A stretch of 21,236 nt of DNA. Source: Bacteroidaceae bacterium (GTDB lineage Bacteria > Bacteroidota > Bacteroidia > Bacteroidales > Bacteroidaceae). The notes beneath the pieces are model-generated. The model saw nothing but the letters and a program-made list of their open reading frames with translations, had not been told where the DNA came from and did not search any database. Shown here one piece after another: positions 7,747-15,617 of the stretch (position 1 is its first letter; every line of letters begins with the position of its first letter). A program made the translations under genes and the position numbers. The DNA lies in contig JAFYYO010000346.1 of assembly GCA_017557475.1 (NCBI GenBank), positions 1-21,236 of the forward strand, in the 5' to 3' direction.

Positions 7747-10260
7747 TTATCGATGAAAGGATTGCTGTTTCTCTGGTTCTGCCTTGGGGTCTTTTTCAGA
7801 AGCTACACCAGGTGACACCAATTCCGTGATACCACGCTTTGCTGTCTGCTTGGGAGCTTCGAGCTGGTCACAGATGGCTACTCGCTGACCTGCACGGATG
7901 AGTTTAGGCAGATAGGTATCAAGGGCATGATATGGAAATCCTGCCATGACAAGGGGCTTACCCTGTTCGTCCTTCGTTTTGGTACTCTTGGTAAGCGTGA
8001 TGCCAAGAATCTTGGATGCCTTTTCTGCATCTTCCTTATAGGTCTCATAGAAGTCACCTGTACGGAACAAAAGGAGTGCATCAGGATGCTTCTGCTTCAG
8101 GTCAAGGAACTGTCTGAGCATCGGACTGAGAGCGACAGCGGCGACAGCCTTGGTCTCGGCTTTAGTGGCTTCTTCCTTGGCTTTTTCCTCCCTGCGCTCT
8201 TTCTCCTTTTGCTCTGGAGAGTTGCGACGCTTCTCTTCCTCCTGTTTCTTCTCGGATTGCGTCTGCTCTTCCTTCTGCTCCTCCTTCTTGTCTTCCTCTT
8301 CATGGGCTTCGACATTCTTGGTCTGCTCCTTGGTCTCAGCCTGTGCCTCCTGCTCAGTCTTGTCAGTACCGACGGCTACGGCATCAGTACGTTCCTTACG
8401 GAGGACATCGGCAAAGAGCGAAGCCGCCAGATGGGTCTTGTAGTCCTGACGGTCATCGGCCAGCCACATACGCTGCCATTGCTGCTGACTGACCTCACGG
8501 GCTTGAATCCTTTTACCGTCAACAGTCGGAACGCACAGAATAACGCTTGGCTTGCTTTCTGTGGCTTTTGTCTTGAAGATGTTCACACGCTCGATTCGGG
8601 CAAGTTCCTCGGCTGAAGCCTGGCTCTTGAAGAAATCTACCTTTATCTCAGGCTTGTCGTTAGCCATGACATAATACTTGGTGGCCATGTCCTGACGCAT
8701 CCGTTCATTGGCTTCATCATTGCCCTGTTGGACGGTAACAAAGAACTTGTTCAGGTCTTCCTTGCTTGGATAGACAGAGAAAGCCTTTTCGTTTTCCGGC
8801 TTCATGTACATAGCCCACTTGCCTCCGTCATCCTTCAACATGAGAATCTTCTCAAAGTCAACAGCACCAGAGCGTTTCACGGCATCGGTAACGTCAAGCT
8901 TGGTGATGTCTTCCAGTTCCCATTTGTTGAGCTTGGAAACACTCACGTCCTTGCCGTCAAAGTAACTGTCATCCGGGTGGAACCCCAATGAGCCATCGGG
9001 ATTGTAGAACTTAACGGAGTCAAAGCCTTCCTTCTGAAGGGCATGTTCGATACGTTTCTTGTTCATGCCAGGAATCTCGTTATCCACGGCCAGTGAAGCA
9101 CCGGCAGGGAGAACGACATCTGCCTTCTTGTTCTCTGAGTCACGGACAATGACCATTTCCTTTGTGTCCTTGTTTGGCAGAGTCTTTATTTCGTCTGCCA
9201 CATAATAGTGCTTGGGAAGGAGGGTTCTGGCATTCCCGTTCTCCTGAGCATTGAACTGACGTTTCTCCACCTTCTCACCACGTTCTGCCTTATGGATCAT
9301 GTCAAGGGAATTGTTCACATCCCTCTCGATGGCATCAATGAGACAAGGGTCTTCCTTGAACTCACGCTTCCAGTACTCGATATTCTTCATGCCCTCCTCA
9401 GAGAGTTTGGCAGGAAGTCCCAGTTCCTGCATCTTGGCAGCAGTTGCTACCTCACGGACAAGAAGCTCATGCTTCAGTGCGTCCTCACTGGGTGCCTTGC
9501 CACCTCGGATGTTCATGCCCTCACGGTTGAGACGCTGCATGTGTCCTGTAGCAGCCACTACCTGTTCCACCAAAGCACGGACATAATCGTTGTAATGCTC
9601 ATAGTTATCCTGCTTAGGCATATAGACAGTGTCCCGTTTGGTGTCATAATGCGCCACGCCTGTAGTGTCAAGACGAATATCGACGAGGTTGTCACGCATC
9701 TTCAGGATGAGGTCATTGACAGGTATCTGGGTTGACGTAGCCTTGATTTCCCCACGGTCTGCAAGACGGCCATTCTCTTTGACCTCCTTGTCAAAGGCAT
9801 CCTTATCAACCATCGGAAGGGTTGTCTGCTCAATGTTGAACAGAATACGGACTTCACGGTTGCGGATTCCTTTGTAGTCGGACTGCTCTTCAGGCGACAG
9901 TGCCTTGTACTCATCCCGGCTGATTCTTACATCAGGGTCTTTCTGGCTCTGGTACTCATTCCAGTTGTACCAATAGAAAGGAACTCCTTTCTGACCTGAC
10001 TGTACGCTCTCGCCACGTTTCTTGGCTTCGCTAAACAGTGTGTACTCGTTGGTCTTGTAATTATCCTGGTCACTGTGCAATCCAAGGATAATGGCATTGA
10101 ACGGTGAGATAGTCACTCCCTTCTGGTAGAATCTTGGGGCTTTCTTGCCGTCCTTGTTCAACCAGACACCGCCATTCTCCTGGGCTTTGTCAAAAGCATT
10201 GACGAGAAGACCCACCTGTCTTTCGGCGGCATTTTTCTCCTGCTGATTCTTTTCTGTCAT
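7747..10260 (-). CDS. Polyvalent protein: ArdC-like N-domain, dead zincin, MutS domain I
   Basis: 837 residues in at least four parts. Residues about 10-150 resemble the ArdC ssDNA-binding domain. Residues about 185-330 align with the zincin domain of the ArdC gene downstream in the same operon, but its HEMAH site is replaced here by Glu-Gln-Val-Val-Ala (232-236), so it should not bind zinc or cleave. The surrounding pattern (Ala-Thr-Gly-His, Leu-Asn-Arg, later Leu-Val-Arg-Glu-Val-Ala) is kept. Residues about 340-625 are unassigned mobile-element sequence. A Lys/Glu-rich linker (about 635-705) leads to a MutS N-terminal mismatch-recognition domain (710-820) with Gly-Asp-Phe737-Tyr-Glu739, the Phe-x-Glu mismatch-reading motif, and Ala-Gly-Phe-Pro-Tyr-His-Ala. 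No MutS ATPase part is present. It is probably cytoplasmic or carried with the DNA into the recipient. Confidence 0.85.
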   Translation of the reverse strand: MTEKNQQEKNAAERQVGLLVNAFDKAQENGGVWLNKDGKKAPRFYQKGVTISPFNAIILGLHSDQDNYKTNEYTLFSEAKKRGESVQSGQKGVPFYWYNWNEYQSQKDPDVRISRDEYKALSPEEQSDYKGIRNREVRILFNIEQTTLPMVDKDAFDKEVKENGRLADRGEIKATSTQIPVNDLILKMRDNLVDIRLDTTGVAHYDTKRDTVYMPKQDNYEHYNDYVRALVEQVVAATGHMQRLNREGMNIRGGKAPSEDALKHELLVREVATAAKMQELGLPAKLSEEGMKNIEYWKREFKEDPCLIDAIERDVNNSLDMIHKAERGEKVEKRQFNAQENGNARTLLPKHYYVADEIKTLPNKDTKEMVIVRDSENKKADVVLPAGASLAVDNEIPGMNKKRIEHALQKEGFDSVKFYNPDGSLGFHPDDSYFDGKDVSVSKLNKWELEDITKLDVTDAVKRSGAVDFEKILMLKDDGGKWAMYMKPENEKAFSVYPSKEDLNKFFVTVQQGNDEANERMRQDMATKYYVMANDKPEIKVDFFKSQASAEELARIERVNIFKTKATESKPSVILCVPTVDGKRIQAREVSQQQWQRMWLADDRQDYKTHLAASLFADVLRKERTDAVAVGTDKTEQEAQAETKEQTKNVEAHEEEDKKEEQKEEQTQSEKKQEEEKRRNSPEQKEKERREEKAKEEATKAETKAVAAVALSPMLRQFLDLKQKHPDALLLFRTGDFYETYKEDAEKASKILGITLTKSTKTKDEQGKPLVMAGFPYHALDTYLPKLIRAGQRVAICDQLEAPKQTAKRGITELVSPGVASEKDPKAEPEKQQSFHR

Positions 10261-10296
10261 AATGTATGCGTTTTTGAATGATTTGTACTTGTAGAA

Positions 10297-10734
10297 TTAC
10301 TTGTATTCAAGCACACCGAGCACCTTGGTCTCTGCGATGGACTTGATTTCCCAATCCACAAGACTGCCATCCATGTGCTCACGGAGCAGTTCGTCAGCTT
10401 CCTTGGTGTCTTCGGCATTGACATACATGACCTGTGGTGAGAATTTCTTCTGCCCCGTCTCGTCATCCTCGGTGACAAGGGCCACGACAGCCTTGTACCA
10501 ATGATTGCCTTCTTGCTCTGTGCCCTTGATGATGTCGGACACAGGTTCACGGGAAATTGCAGTGATGTCAAAGTCTCGTGTGCCGATAAGGTCTGTTGCA
10601 GCCTTATTGGCACGCTTCTCGGTTTCAGTGAAGCTTTCTGCATCAACCAGATATTCTTCACTGACCTTTTTTTTCTTTCCGTCGTCCATCGTCTTTGGGT
10701 ACTTGACGCGGAACTTATACCAGTTTCTTTTCAT
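10297..10734 (-). CDS. DUF4494 domain protein
   Basis: 145 residues from the ATG at 10734, which gives the expected DUF4494 opening (Met-Lys-Arg-Asn-Trp-Tyr-Lys-Phe-Arg-Val-Lys-Tyr). An ATG seven codons upstream (10755) is an alternative start. Typical family features are the N-terminal Trp-Tyr, a Lys-Lys-Val-Ser-Glu-Glu-Tyr-Leu-Val-Asp-Ala segment and the following Ser-Phe-Thr-Glu-Thr-Glu. The family is common in Bacteroidetes genomes and mobile elements and its function is unknown to me. It is soluble, with no signal peptide or membrane segment. It lies between the large membrane protein and the polyvalent protein, separated from each by roughly 30 bases, so it is co-transcribed. Confidence 0.8.
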   Translation of the reverse strand: MKRNWYKFRVKYPKTMDDGKKKKVSEEYLVDAESFTETEKRANKAATDLIGTRDFDITAISREPVSDIIKGTEQEGNHWYKAVVALVTEDDETGQKKFSPQVMYVNAEDTKEADELLREHMDGSLVDWEIKSIAETKVLGVLEYK

Positions 10735-10761
10735 ACTATACAATTTTTTAGTCATTACACT

Positions 10762-12279
10762 TTATCTTTGAGCAAGTGCGCGTGTTTCGGTTCTCTGCTG
10801 TGCCTCATAGTTTTCAGATGCCAGTTGACGCATCTGGTCATTCTTGGCAAGAACGGCATTGACAAGGGTGTTCAATGGCAATGCCCCCTGATTGTAGGCA
10901 TCTACGACCTTATCAGGGAGTGCAATGGTACAAGGCACTTTGTCGATGGTCGCAATCAGGCAGTTGCCACGAATCTGTGGCTGTGAGACACGTGGATTAA
11001 GCGGTTCGTCTGCATAGACCTTGTAGTTTGCACGAACAACAGGACTGGCTCCCTGCGCCTGGTTCTGTCCTGCATGATTCTCGATAGCCTCGTGACCTGC
11101 CTTGTTCAGAAGATTAAGCCCTCCCATACCGATGAGCACCATCTTCAGGATCGGATTCCTGACAAACATTCCGGCTACGATGCTGGCAAGTGGCATCAGA
11201 TTGTCCTTCAGCCCTAATGATTTTGTCTTTCCTGTAAATGCACCGATAAGGACATCTGGCAACATGGCGAGCACATAGCCGAGGTTATTCCCTATATCGG
11301 ATATACCATTCAAGCCAAAAGAGCTGAGCAATCCACTCCAGCCATTCTGGTTCGTTTGCTGTGGCATAGCCTGTTCAGCAGAAACTGAAGGTTGTGGGTC
11401 TGATGCTTGAACAGCAGCCTCTGTGTGAGGCTCTGGCCTTGGTTCTTCCTCTCTGGTTTGCTGAGTATTCTCAGCTGGAGTAACCTTTGCTACAGGTTTC
11501 TGTGCCTGTTCGGCTTTTCTCTTGGCTTGCTCCGCTTTATACTGTTCCCTGTATTCAGGAGCAATGATCATGGGTACATCATCATCGCTTGTTATGGTAT
11601 TGTTCTTTGTTGTCGGCTTGGTGGGTTTGGGCGTTGTTCCTGGATTCGATGACGGGAAAGAGGTGTCGATGTTCTCTGTAGCCTTGTCCAGAACTGCATT
11701 CAGGGCAAGGTCAACACCAACGAATTTCGCTCCACCTGTCAGGGTGCCGCCGACACCACCCAAAGACAGATAGTCAGCAGTTGCTCCTAACACAAAGCCA
11801 GCACCTTTTTCTACACGCGAAGGGTTGTACTGCCTTTCAGCCTGTTCTGATATGTGATTCTCCAAAGGAGATTTATTCATGGCTTGCGGCAAGTAGAAAA
11901 TCGTGTTGGTTGCAGCCTTGCGAATGATGTATTCGATGGATGACTTCGGGACTTCATCCTTAATCATCTTGTCGATCATCATCTTCTCTATTTCTGGCGT
12001 TACCGTAATTCTCTGCTTTTTAAGCTCGTCCTTCACCATATTGATGTAGTCCTCCGTATGCTTAGAGTTCCACTTGCTTGTATAGCGAAGGGAGTCAAGG
12101 CTTGCGGCTTGGGCTGCCATGCCTCCATCAGGGCCAGCAGCTCCAGCAAAGATATAGGGAAGACTACTCGTGTGCCTTTCCATCTCATCCGCCTGTTTAT
12201 GACGGAGGTCTGCCATCACCTTATCCATGATAGGCAGTACCTTGGTTCTGAAGAGTTTTTCGTTAGCAGATTCTGGCAT
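10762..12279 (-). CDS. Large membrane protein of the transfer block, unrecognised
   Basis: 505 residues, no family recognised. Residues 1-200 are mainly helical and soluble-looking, with a Gly/Ala-rich hydrophobic stretch near 155-185. Residues about 205-315 are a Pro/Thr/Glu/Gln-rich linker, probably disordered. A hydrophobic region follows (about 330-400) with at least two candidate membrane helices: Leu-Gly-Tyr-Val-Leu-Ala-Met-Leu-Pro-Asp-Val-Leu-Ile-Gly-Ala and, further on, a Gly/Met-rich pair ending Gly-Gly-Leu-Asn-Leu-Leu-Asn-Lys-Ala. The last 100 residues form a soluble tail. Its place between the pilin-like gene (11 bases upstream) and the DUF4494 gene suggests a part of the transfer machinery. 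Its hydrophobic pair resembles that of the glycine-rich protein at 14114-14848. Confidence 0.75.
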   Translation of the reverse strand: MPESANEKLFRTKVLPIMDKVMADLRHKQADEMERHTSSLPYIFAGAAGPDGGMAAQAASLDSLRYTSKWNSKHTEDYINMVKDELKKQRITVTPEIEKMMIDKMIKDEVPKSSIEYIIRKAATNTIFYLPQAMNKSPLENHISEQAERQYNPSRVEKGAGFVLGATADYLSLGGVGGTLTGGAKFVGVDLALNAVLDKATENIDTSFPSSNPGTTPKPTKPTTKNNTITSDDDVPMIIAPEYREQYKAEQAKRKAEQAQKPVAKVTPAENTQQTREEEPRPEPHTEAAVQASDPQPSVSAEQAMPQQTNQNGWSGLLSSFGLNGISDIGNNLGYVLAMLPDVLIGAFTGKTKSLGLKDNLMPLASIVAGMFVRNPILKMVLIGMGGLNLLNKAGHEAIENHAGQNQAQGASPVVRANYKVYADEPLNPRVSQPQIRGNCLIATIDKVPCTIALPDKVVDAYNQGALPLNTLVNAVLAKNDQMRQLASENYEAQQRTETRALAQR

Positions 12280-12290
12280 AGTTTACAACA

Positions 12291-12929
12291 TTAGTTATGT
12301 GGAAGATTTCCGCTCAGGCTCATGAGCACGTTGAAAGTCCCATAATCGATTTCACGGTTATGATAGAGCAGATGGATATAATTAAGCGTATTTCCGTATG
12401 AACCAGGAGCACCTGCACCATTCTTGTCATAGATGTCAAGAAGGAAGTTGGCTGTTTCCATTCTTGTGCCACTTGGGAAGTGTACCCAGTGTTCATCGGC
12501 ATAAGACGGAATCTCTGTGATGATTCCGCTACGGGAGATTCCTCCTTGGTCAGAAGCAAGGAATCCTGTGCCAGTTCCTGACGTTCCGTTTGTACCTGAA
12601 CCAGCAGAACCACTGCCACCTCCTGACATATTGCCGTCGATGCCGAAAAACTGAGGCAAAGCAAGGGAAATACATGCAAAAGTGAACGCACTACCTGCGG
12701 TCATGAAGATGCGCTTCGATGTATTCTGTGGGCTGGTTTGCATGGTATAATACACGGCAACAGCTCCTACTACAGCGATGATGGCAGCTATGACATAGCA
12801 TAAGGCACGCACATAAGGCATGTAGGTAACGACACCATCTGCCGCATCGCTGATACCTGATGTTCCAGTCTCAGCAGATGCAACAGTGGTGGTCAAAACA
12901 GTTATGGCAAACAGAACAATTTTCTTCAT
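12291..12929 (-). CDS. DUF4134 / TraE-like pilin candidate with C-terminal extension
   Basis: 212 residues from the ATG at 12929; the frame is open further upstream, but this start lies 11 bases after the previous gene and gives a clean signal peptide (residues 1-19, cleavage after Ala-Ser-Ala). Mature residues show the DUF4134 pattern: Gly-Ile-Ser-Asp-Ala-Ala-Asp-Gly-Val, TM helix 41-62, a short Gln-Thr-Ser-Pro-Gln-Asn-Thr-Ser-Lys-Arg turn, TM helix 76-95. DUF4134 proteins (TraE of Bacteroides conjugative transposons) are small VirB2-like inner-membrane pilin candidates of about 100 residues. Here a Gly/Ser/Thr linker (about 101-122) joins an extra soluble domain of about 90 residues that I do not recognise. 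It should sit in the inner membrane as part of the type IV channel or pilus. Confidence 0.8.
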   Translation of the reverse strand: MKKIVLFAITVLTTTVASAETGTSGISDAADGVVTYMPYVRALCYVIAAIIAVVGAVAVYYTMQTSPQNTSKRIFMTAGSAFTFACISLALPQFFGIDGNMSGGGSGSAGSGTNGTSGTGTGFLASDQGGISRSGIITEIPSYADEHWVHFPSGTRMETANFLLDIYDKNGAGAPGSYGNTLNYIHLLYHNREIDYGTFNVLMSLSGNLPHN

Positions 12930-12940
12930 ACTTATTTTCT

Positions 12941-14076
12941 TTAGAGGTTTAGCTGGTTGAGTATCTGCTCCCTTGTCTGCTCGATGGCATTGTGATAGAC
13001 CTCCATCTGCTTCGGGAAGTATTGCTCTAACCATTCGTCTTTTTCTATATTCTCATTGATGAACTTTATCGCTAACTGACGGTCGATTTCGATGGCGGCT
13101 TCTCCAGACTCACTATTGTTGAACCACGCCTTTGTCCACCATCTGATGCCGCTCCTGTCTGGATAGACACTCACCAGTCTTGGTATATCGAAGCTCTGGA
13201 TATCAATCTCCAGTTCGGCAAGGGGATCGATGAGTCCGCTACTGGCTACGGCTTCGTCATAGGCTTTTTTTTTACAGCCTGACTCATGGTGCTCAGGAAA
13301 ATCTGATGACGGAGTGCCATATAGTTGAGGAAGTCAGCAATCAGGAGATTCTGCACCTTCTCAGCCAAAGGGATGCTACGTGTTCCCATGCCCAGGGGAT
13401 TTGCCATGCTTGGAATCGTCTCAAAGAAATAGTTCTTCATGGCAGACATGGTGAAGATGTTGCGAAGGGCAAGCTCCGTATGCTCTGGTATGGCATAGAT
13501 ACCAGAAGAAAGGTCTTGCATGTAGTCCGGGAACCATCGCATCATGAGGTCTTCAATCTCCTTCTGGTCTTTGTCATACTTGGTATGCACGTCCATGTCA
13601 ATGGTCACGAACTGAGGAACAGCCCCAGGAGTACCGTTCTGCTCCAACGATTTCATGTTGCCATAAATCATCGTCAGGAACTCCAGAGGGTTCAACTCTT
13701 CCCCCTTGTACTTAACTTCCATGTGGAGCAAGTCGGCAGATACAGCTACCACCTGACCAGCCTTTACATCCGTCCCGTAGTTGGCAAAGACATTACTGAG
13801 GTGTGAATACGTCACTTCATACTGACCATATCTAATGACTTGATAGATTCCATGAACGGCATCATTACCGAGTCCCGTCACCTTGCCTGTTGCTATGGCT
13901 GAAAGCAGGTAGTGCTTGACAGGAAAGTCCACGCCATGATGGAAAAACATCTCTCCAGTCTTTGGATGTTTCTGTTTCCCATAGCCCAAGGACATTTCTA
14001 CATCCTTCCCTTTCTCCTCGAACGGCATACAATAGCCACTGTCCGACTGGAGCATCATATCCTGAGTATATTTCAT
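12941..14076 (-). CDS. Degenerate M23 peptidase-like protein, joined by -1 frameshift
   Basis: The gene reads in two frames. The first (14076 to 13246) gives 276 residues ending Val-Lys-Lys-Lys-Pro-Met-Thr-Lys-Pro. A -1 shift at the A9 run (13265-13273) continues into a frame open to the stop at 12941, giving about 378 residues. The second frame has no start other than an internal GTG at 13174, but reads as ordinary protein, rich in Trp and charged residues. Residues 20-135 follow the M23 fold: His46-His-Gly-Val-Asp50, Tyr-Ser-His92-Leu-Ser, and Leu116-Leu-His118-Met-Glu. The zinc ligands (His46, Asp50, His118) are kept, but the catalytic His of the HxH motif is Leu116, so it is probably a non-catalytic wall-binding or scaffold protein. 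No signal peptide is visible. It lies 37 bases after the glycine-rich membrane protein gene and 11 before the pilin-like gene. Confidence 0.75.
13264..13270 (-). promoter_or_regulatory. Candidate -1 ribosomal frameshift site (A AAA AAG)
   Basis: On the minus strand the heptamer A AAA AAG lies exactly in phase with the upstream reading frame, inside a run of nine A (13265-13273). This is the slippery sequence used in E. coli dnaX. A one-base backward slip leads into Ala-Tyr-Asp-Glu-Ala-Val and a frame open for 107 codons; without slippage a TAG stops translation at 13246-13248, five codons past the slip site. A weak hairpin can form downstream (13230-13260, arms ATGA/TCAT and CCGT/GCGG). RNA-polymerase slippage on the A9 run is an alternative, and so is an indel or assembly error. 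Confidence 0.55.
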
Positions 14077-14113
14077 TGTTTATCTGTATTTTATGATAGG
14101 TTGCATAAATTGT

Positions 14114-14848
14114 TTATCGAGAACGGTGAACGACTGGTCGTTCTTCCTCTGGCTCATAGACAACGGCGACTGGCTGTTGTGCAAGAGGTGCCTGTGGCTT
14201 GCCTAATGCTTTCTGTGGGTCATTGGCAGGTGTCTGTGGCTTCTGCTGTGCCGTGCCACCTCCAAGAGCCTGATTGAGACTGGCATTATTGCCAATCATC
14301 ATCATGCCAAGCAAAACGCCAGCTATCTTTCCAAGCCACCCGAAACGTCCGAAGATGAGGAAAGCAGATGCAACGAGGCCAAGCATACTCATGCCTGAGA
14401 CATTTCCGCTGAAAAGATTGCTGAAGAAGTTGCTGAACATATTGCCTCCGTTGCCTCCTGACATATTGCCAAGGAAATTGTTGATACCATTCAGATTGCT
14501 GTTGGCTCCATTGACGGCATCACTGACACTGTTCATGGCATTGCTGGCCGTCTCACCCAGACTGCTGACTGCATTGCCGACTCCTTCCACCTTCTCGCCA
14601 ACACTGTCGATGGTGTCAGAACCTACGACGGCATCACCGACGATTCTGGCCACGCTCTTGTCGGTGGTCAGTTTCTCCCAAGCGACATAGCCTGTGGCTG
14701 CGCCCACGGCTGCTGTCTTGGTGGCAGTACCCATTCCCTTGATGGTCTGCTGAGGATGGAGGACTGTATGCCCGACAGTTTTTGCCGTGGCTTTTGCGCC
14801 ACTTCCCATGAATTTTAGTCCGGCTTTTAATAATGTTGCCCAACTCAT
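14114..14848 (-). CDS. Glycine/asparagine-rich membrane protein, unrecognised
   Basis: 244 residues. The N-terminal third is basic and amphipathic (Lys-rich segments up to about residue 45). Residues about 75-150 are low-complexity Ser/Asn/Gly/Val with heptad-like spacing, reminiscent of filament or tape-like proteins. Two candidate membrane helices follow (about 155-195), separated by Gly-Arg-Phe-Gly-Trp-Leu-Gly-Lys. The tail is Pro/Gln-rich and ends in a basic Arg-Pro-Val-Val-His-Arg-Ser-Arg. There is no cleavable signal peptide. It is co-directional and close to the second TrbJ-like gene (47 bases) and the M23-like gene (38 bases), so it is likely a channel or scaffold component. The family is unknown to me. 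Confidence 0.7.
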   Translation of the reverse strand: MSWATLLKAGLKFMGSGAKATAKTVGHTVLHPQQTIKGMGTATKTAAVGAATGYVAWEKLTTDKSVARIVGDAVVGSDTIDSVGEKVEGVGNAVSSLGETASNAMNSVSDAVNGANSNLNGINNFLGNMSGGNGGNMFSNFFSNLFSGNVSGMSMLGLVASAFLIFGRFGWLGKIAGVLLGMMMIGNNASLNQALGGGTAQQKPQTPANDPQKALGKPQAPLAQQPVAVVYEPEEERPVVHRSR

Positions 14849-14894
14849 ATCATCTTTCTTTTATTGATTTTACTTTTGTCTGCTTTTCACCCTG

Positions 14895-15599
14895 TCATCG
14901 TTTAGCCGCCCGTTTCCACCGAAGCATACTCTCCTCGACAATGCTTTTCTTGTCAGCCCCAGTCCTGGCATTGTAGTCTATCTCAGCCCAGACATCGCCC
15001 AAAGAGGTATATTTCACGGCTTTGGTAAGCCTTTGCAGTTTCTTGTTCATCAGCTTCAGCTTGGGTCTGATGCCGAAAATGATTTCCATGCGTTCCTTCT
15101 CGGTCATCTTAATGTCAGCAAGGCACACCTGCCTCACATCATTGACAATATCGACGCTGTTCAGGATGATTTCACGATAGATCTTGTTTCGATTTGAGGA
15201 AAGGGCTACGGCAAGGGCATTACTCGGATGGGCACTCAGCTGGTTGCTGAAAGCTCCAAGATTATCGACAAGATGGTCTATCTCATGGTAGAAACCATAT
15301 ATCTGTGCCGCATACATGATGATACCATGAAAGCTGTCAAGGTAGTTATTGAACTCTTTCTGAAGGTCTGTAGTGGCATTTACCTCTTCCGTTATCCAGA
15401 CATGCCCTGTTGATTCCAGAAGCATCATTTCCTCCTGCTGCTTCAGCTCTTTCTTGGCTTTTTCGGTATAGAGAAGAATCATACCTGCCAAGGTGGGGTC
15501 TTGACCCTGAGCATAGGCGGTGCTCCCACCAACTCCCCAGAAAGGAATGGTGAGAGCCACGACCAACAACATTATAAACCTATGAAGAACAACTTGCAT
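14895..15599 (-). CDS. Exported TrbJ/TraI-like conjugation protein (copy B)
   Basis: 234 residues with a signal peptide (about 1-30, ending Ala-Tyr-Ala-Gln). The mature part is almost entirely alpha-helical and rich in Lys, Glu and Leu: a Glu-Lys-Ala-Lys-Lys-Glu-Leu-Lys segment (about 46-54), a central Tyr-Gly-Phe-Tyr-His-Glu-Ile-Asp helix, and an end helix leading to Arg-Trp-Lys-Arg. It resembles the DUF4141/TrbJ type of periplasmic helical protein (VirB5-like position) of Bacteroidetes transfer systems, including a Met-Thr-Glu-Lys-Glu-Arg-Met-Glu stretch, but the match is distant. It shares its C-terminal layout with the next gene upstream (15618-16367), so the two are probably diverged duplicates. 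The gap to that gene is 18 bases. Confidence 0.7.
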   Translation of the reverse strand: MQVVLHRFIMLLVVALTIPFWGVGGSTAYAQGQDPTLAGMILLYTEKAKKELKQQEEMMLLESTGHVWITEEVNATTDLQKEFNNYLDSFHGIIMYAAQIYGFYHEIDHLVDNLGAFSNQLSAHPSNALAVALSSNRNKIYREIILNSVDIVNDVRQVCLADIKMTEKERMEIIFGIRPKLKLMNKKLQRLTKAVKYTSLGDVWAEIDYNARTGADKKSIVEESMLRWKRAAKR

Positions 15600-15617
15600 G
15601 ATTACAATTATCTTTAA

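Noticed and set aside
7747..8200. A functional DNA mismatch repair MutS gene
   Set aside because: Only the N-terminal recognition domain is present; connector, clamp and ATPase domains are missing.
7927..8616. 229-codon plus-strand frame with long Leu/Phe runs resembling a membrane protein
   Set aside because: It is the antisense of the Lys/Glu-rich linker and MutS-like domain; the Leu/Phe runs are the complement of Glu/Lys codons.
12941..13174. Separate 77-residue gene starting at an internal GTG
   Set aside because: The same frame is open without stops back to the A9 run and reads as the natural continuation of the M23-like protein; no start signal is seen at the GTG.
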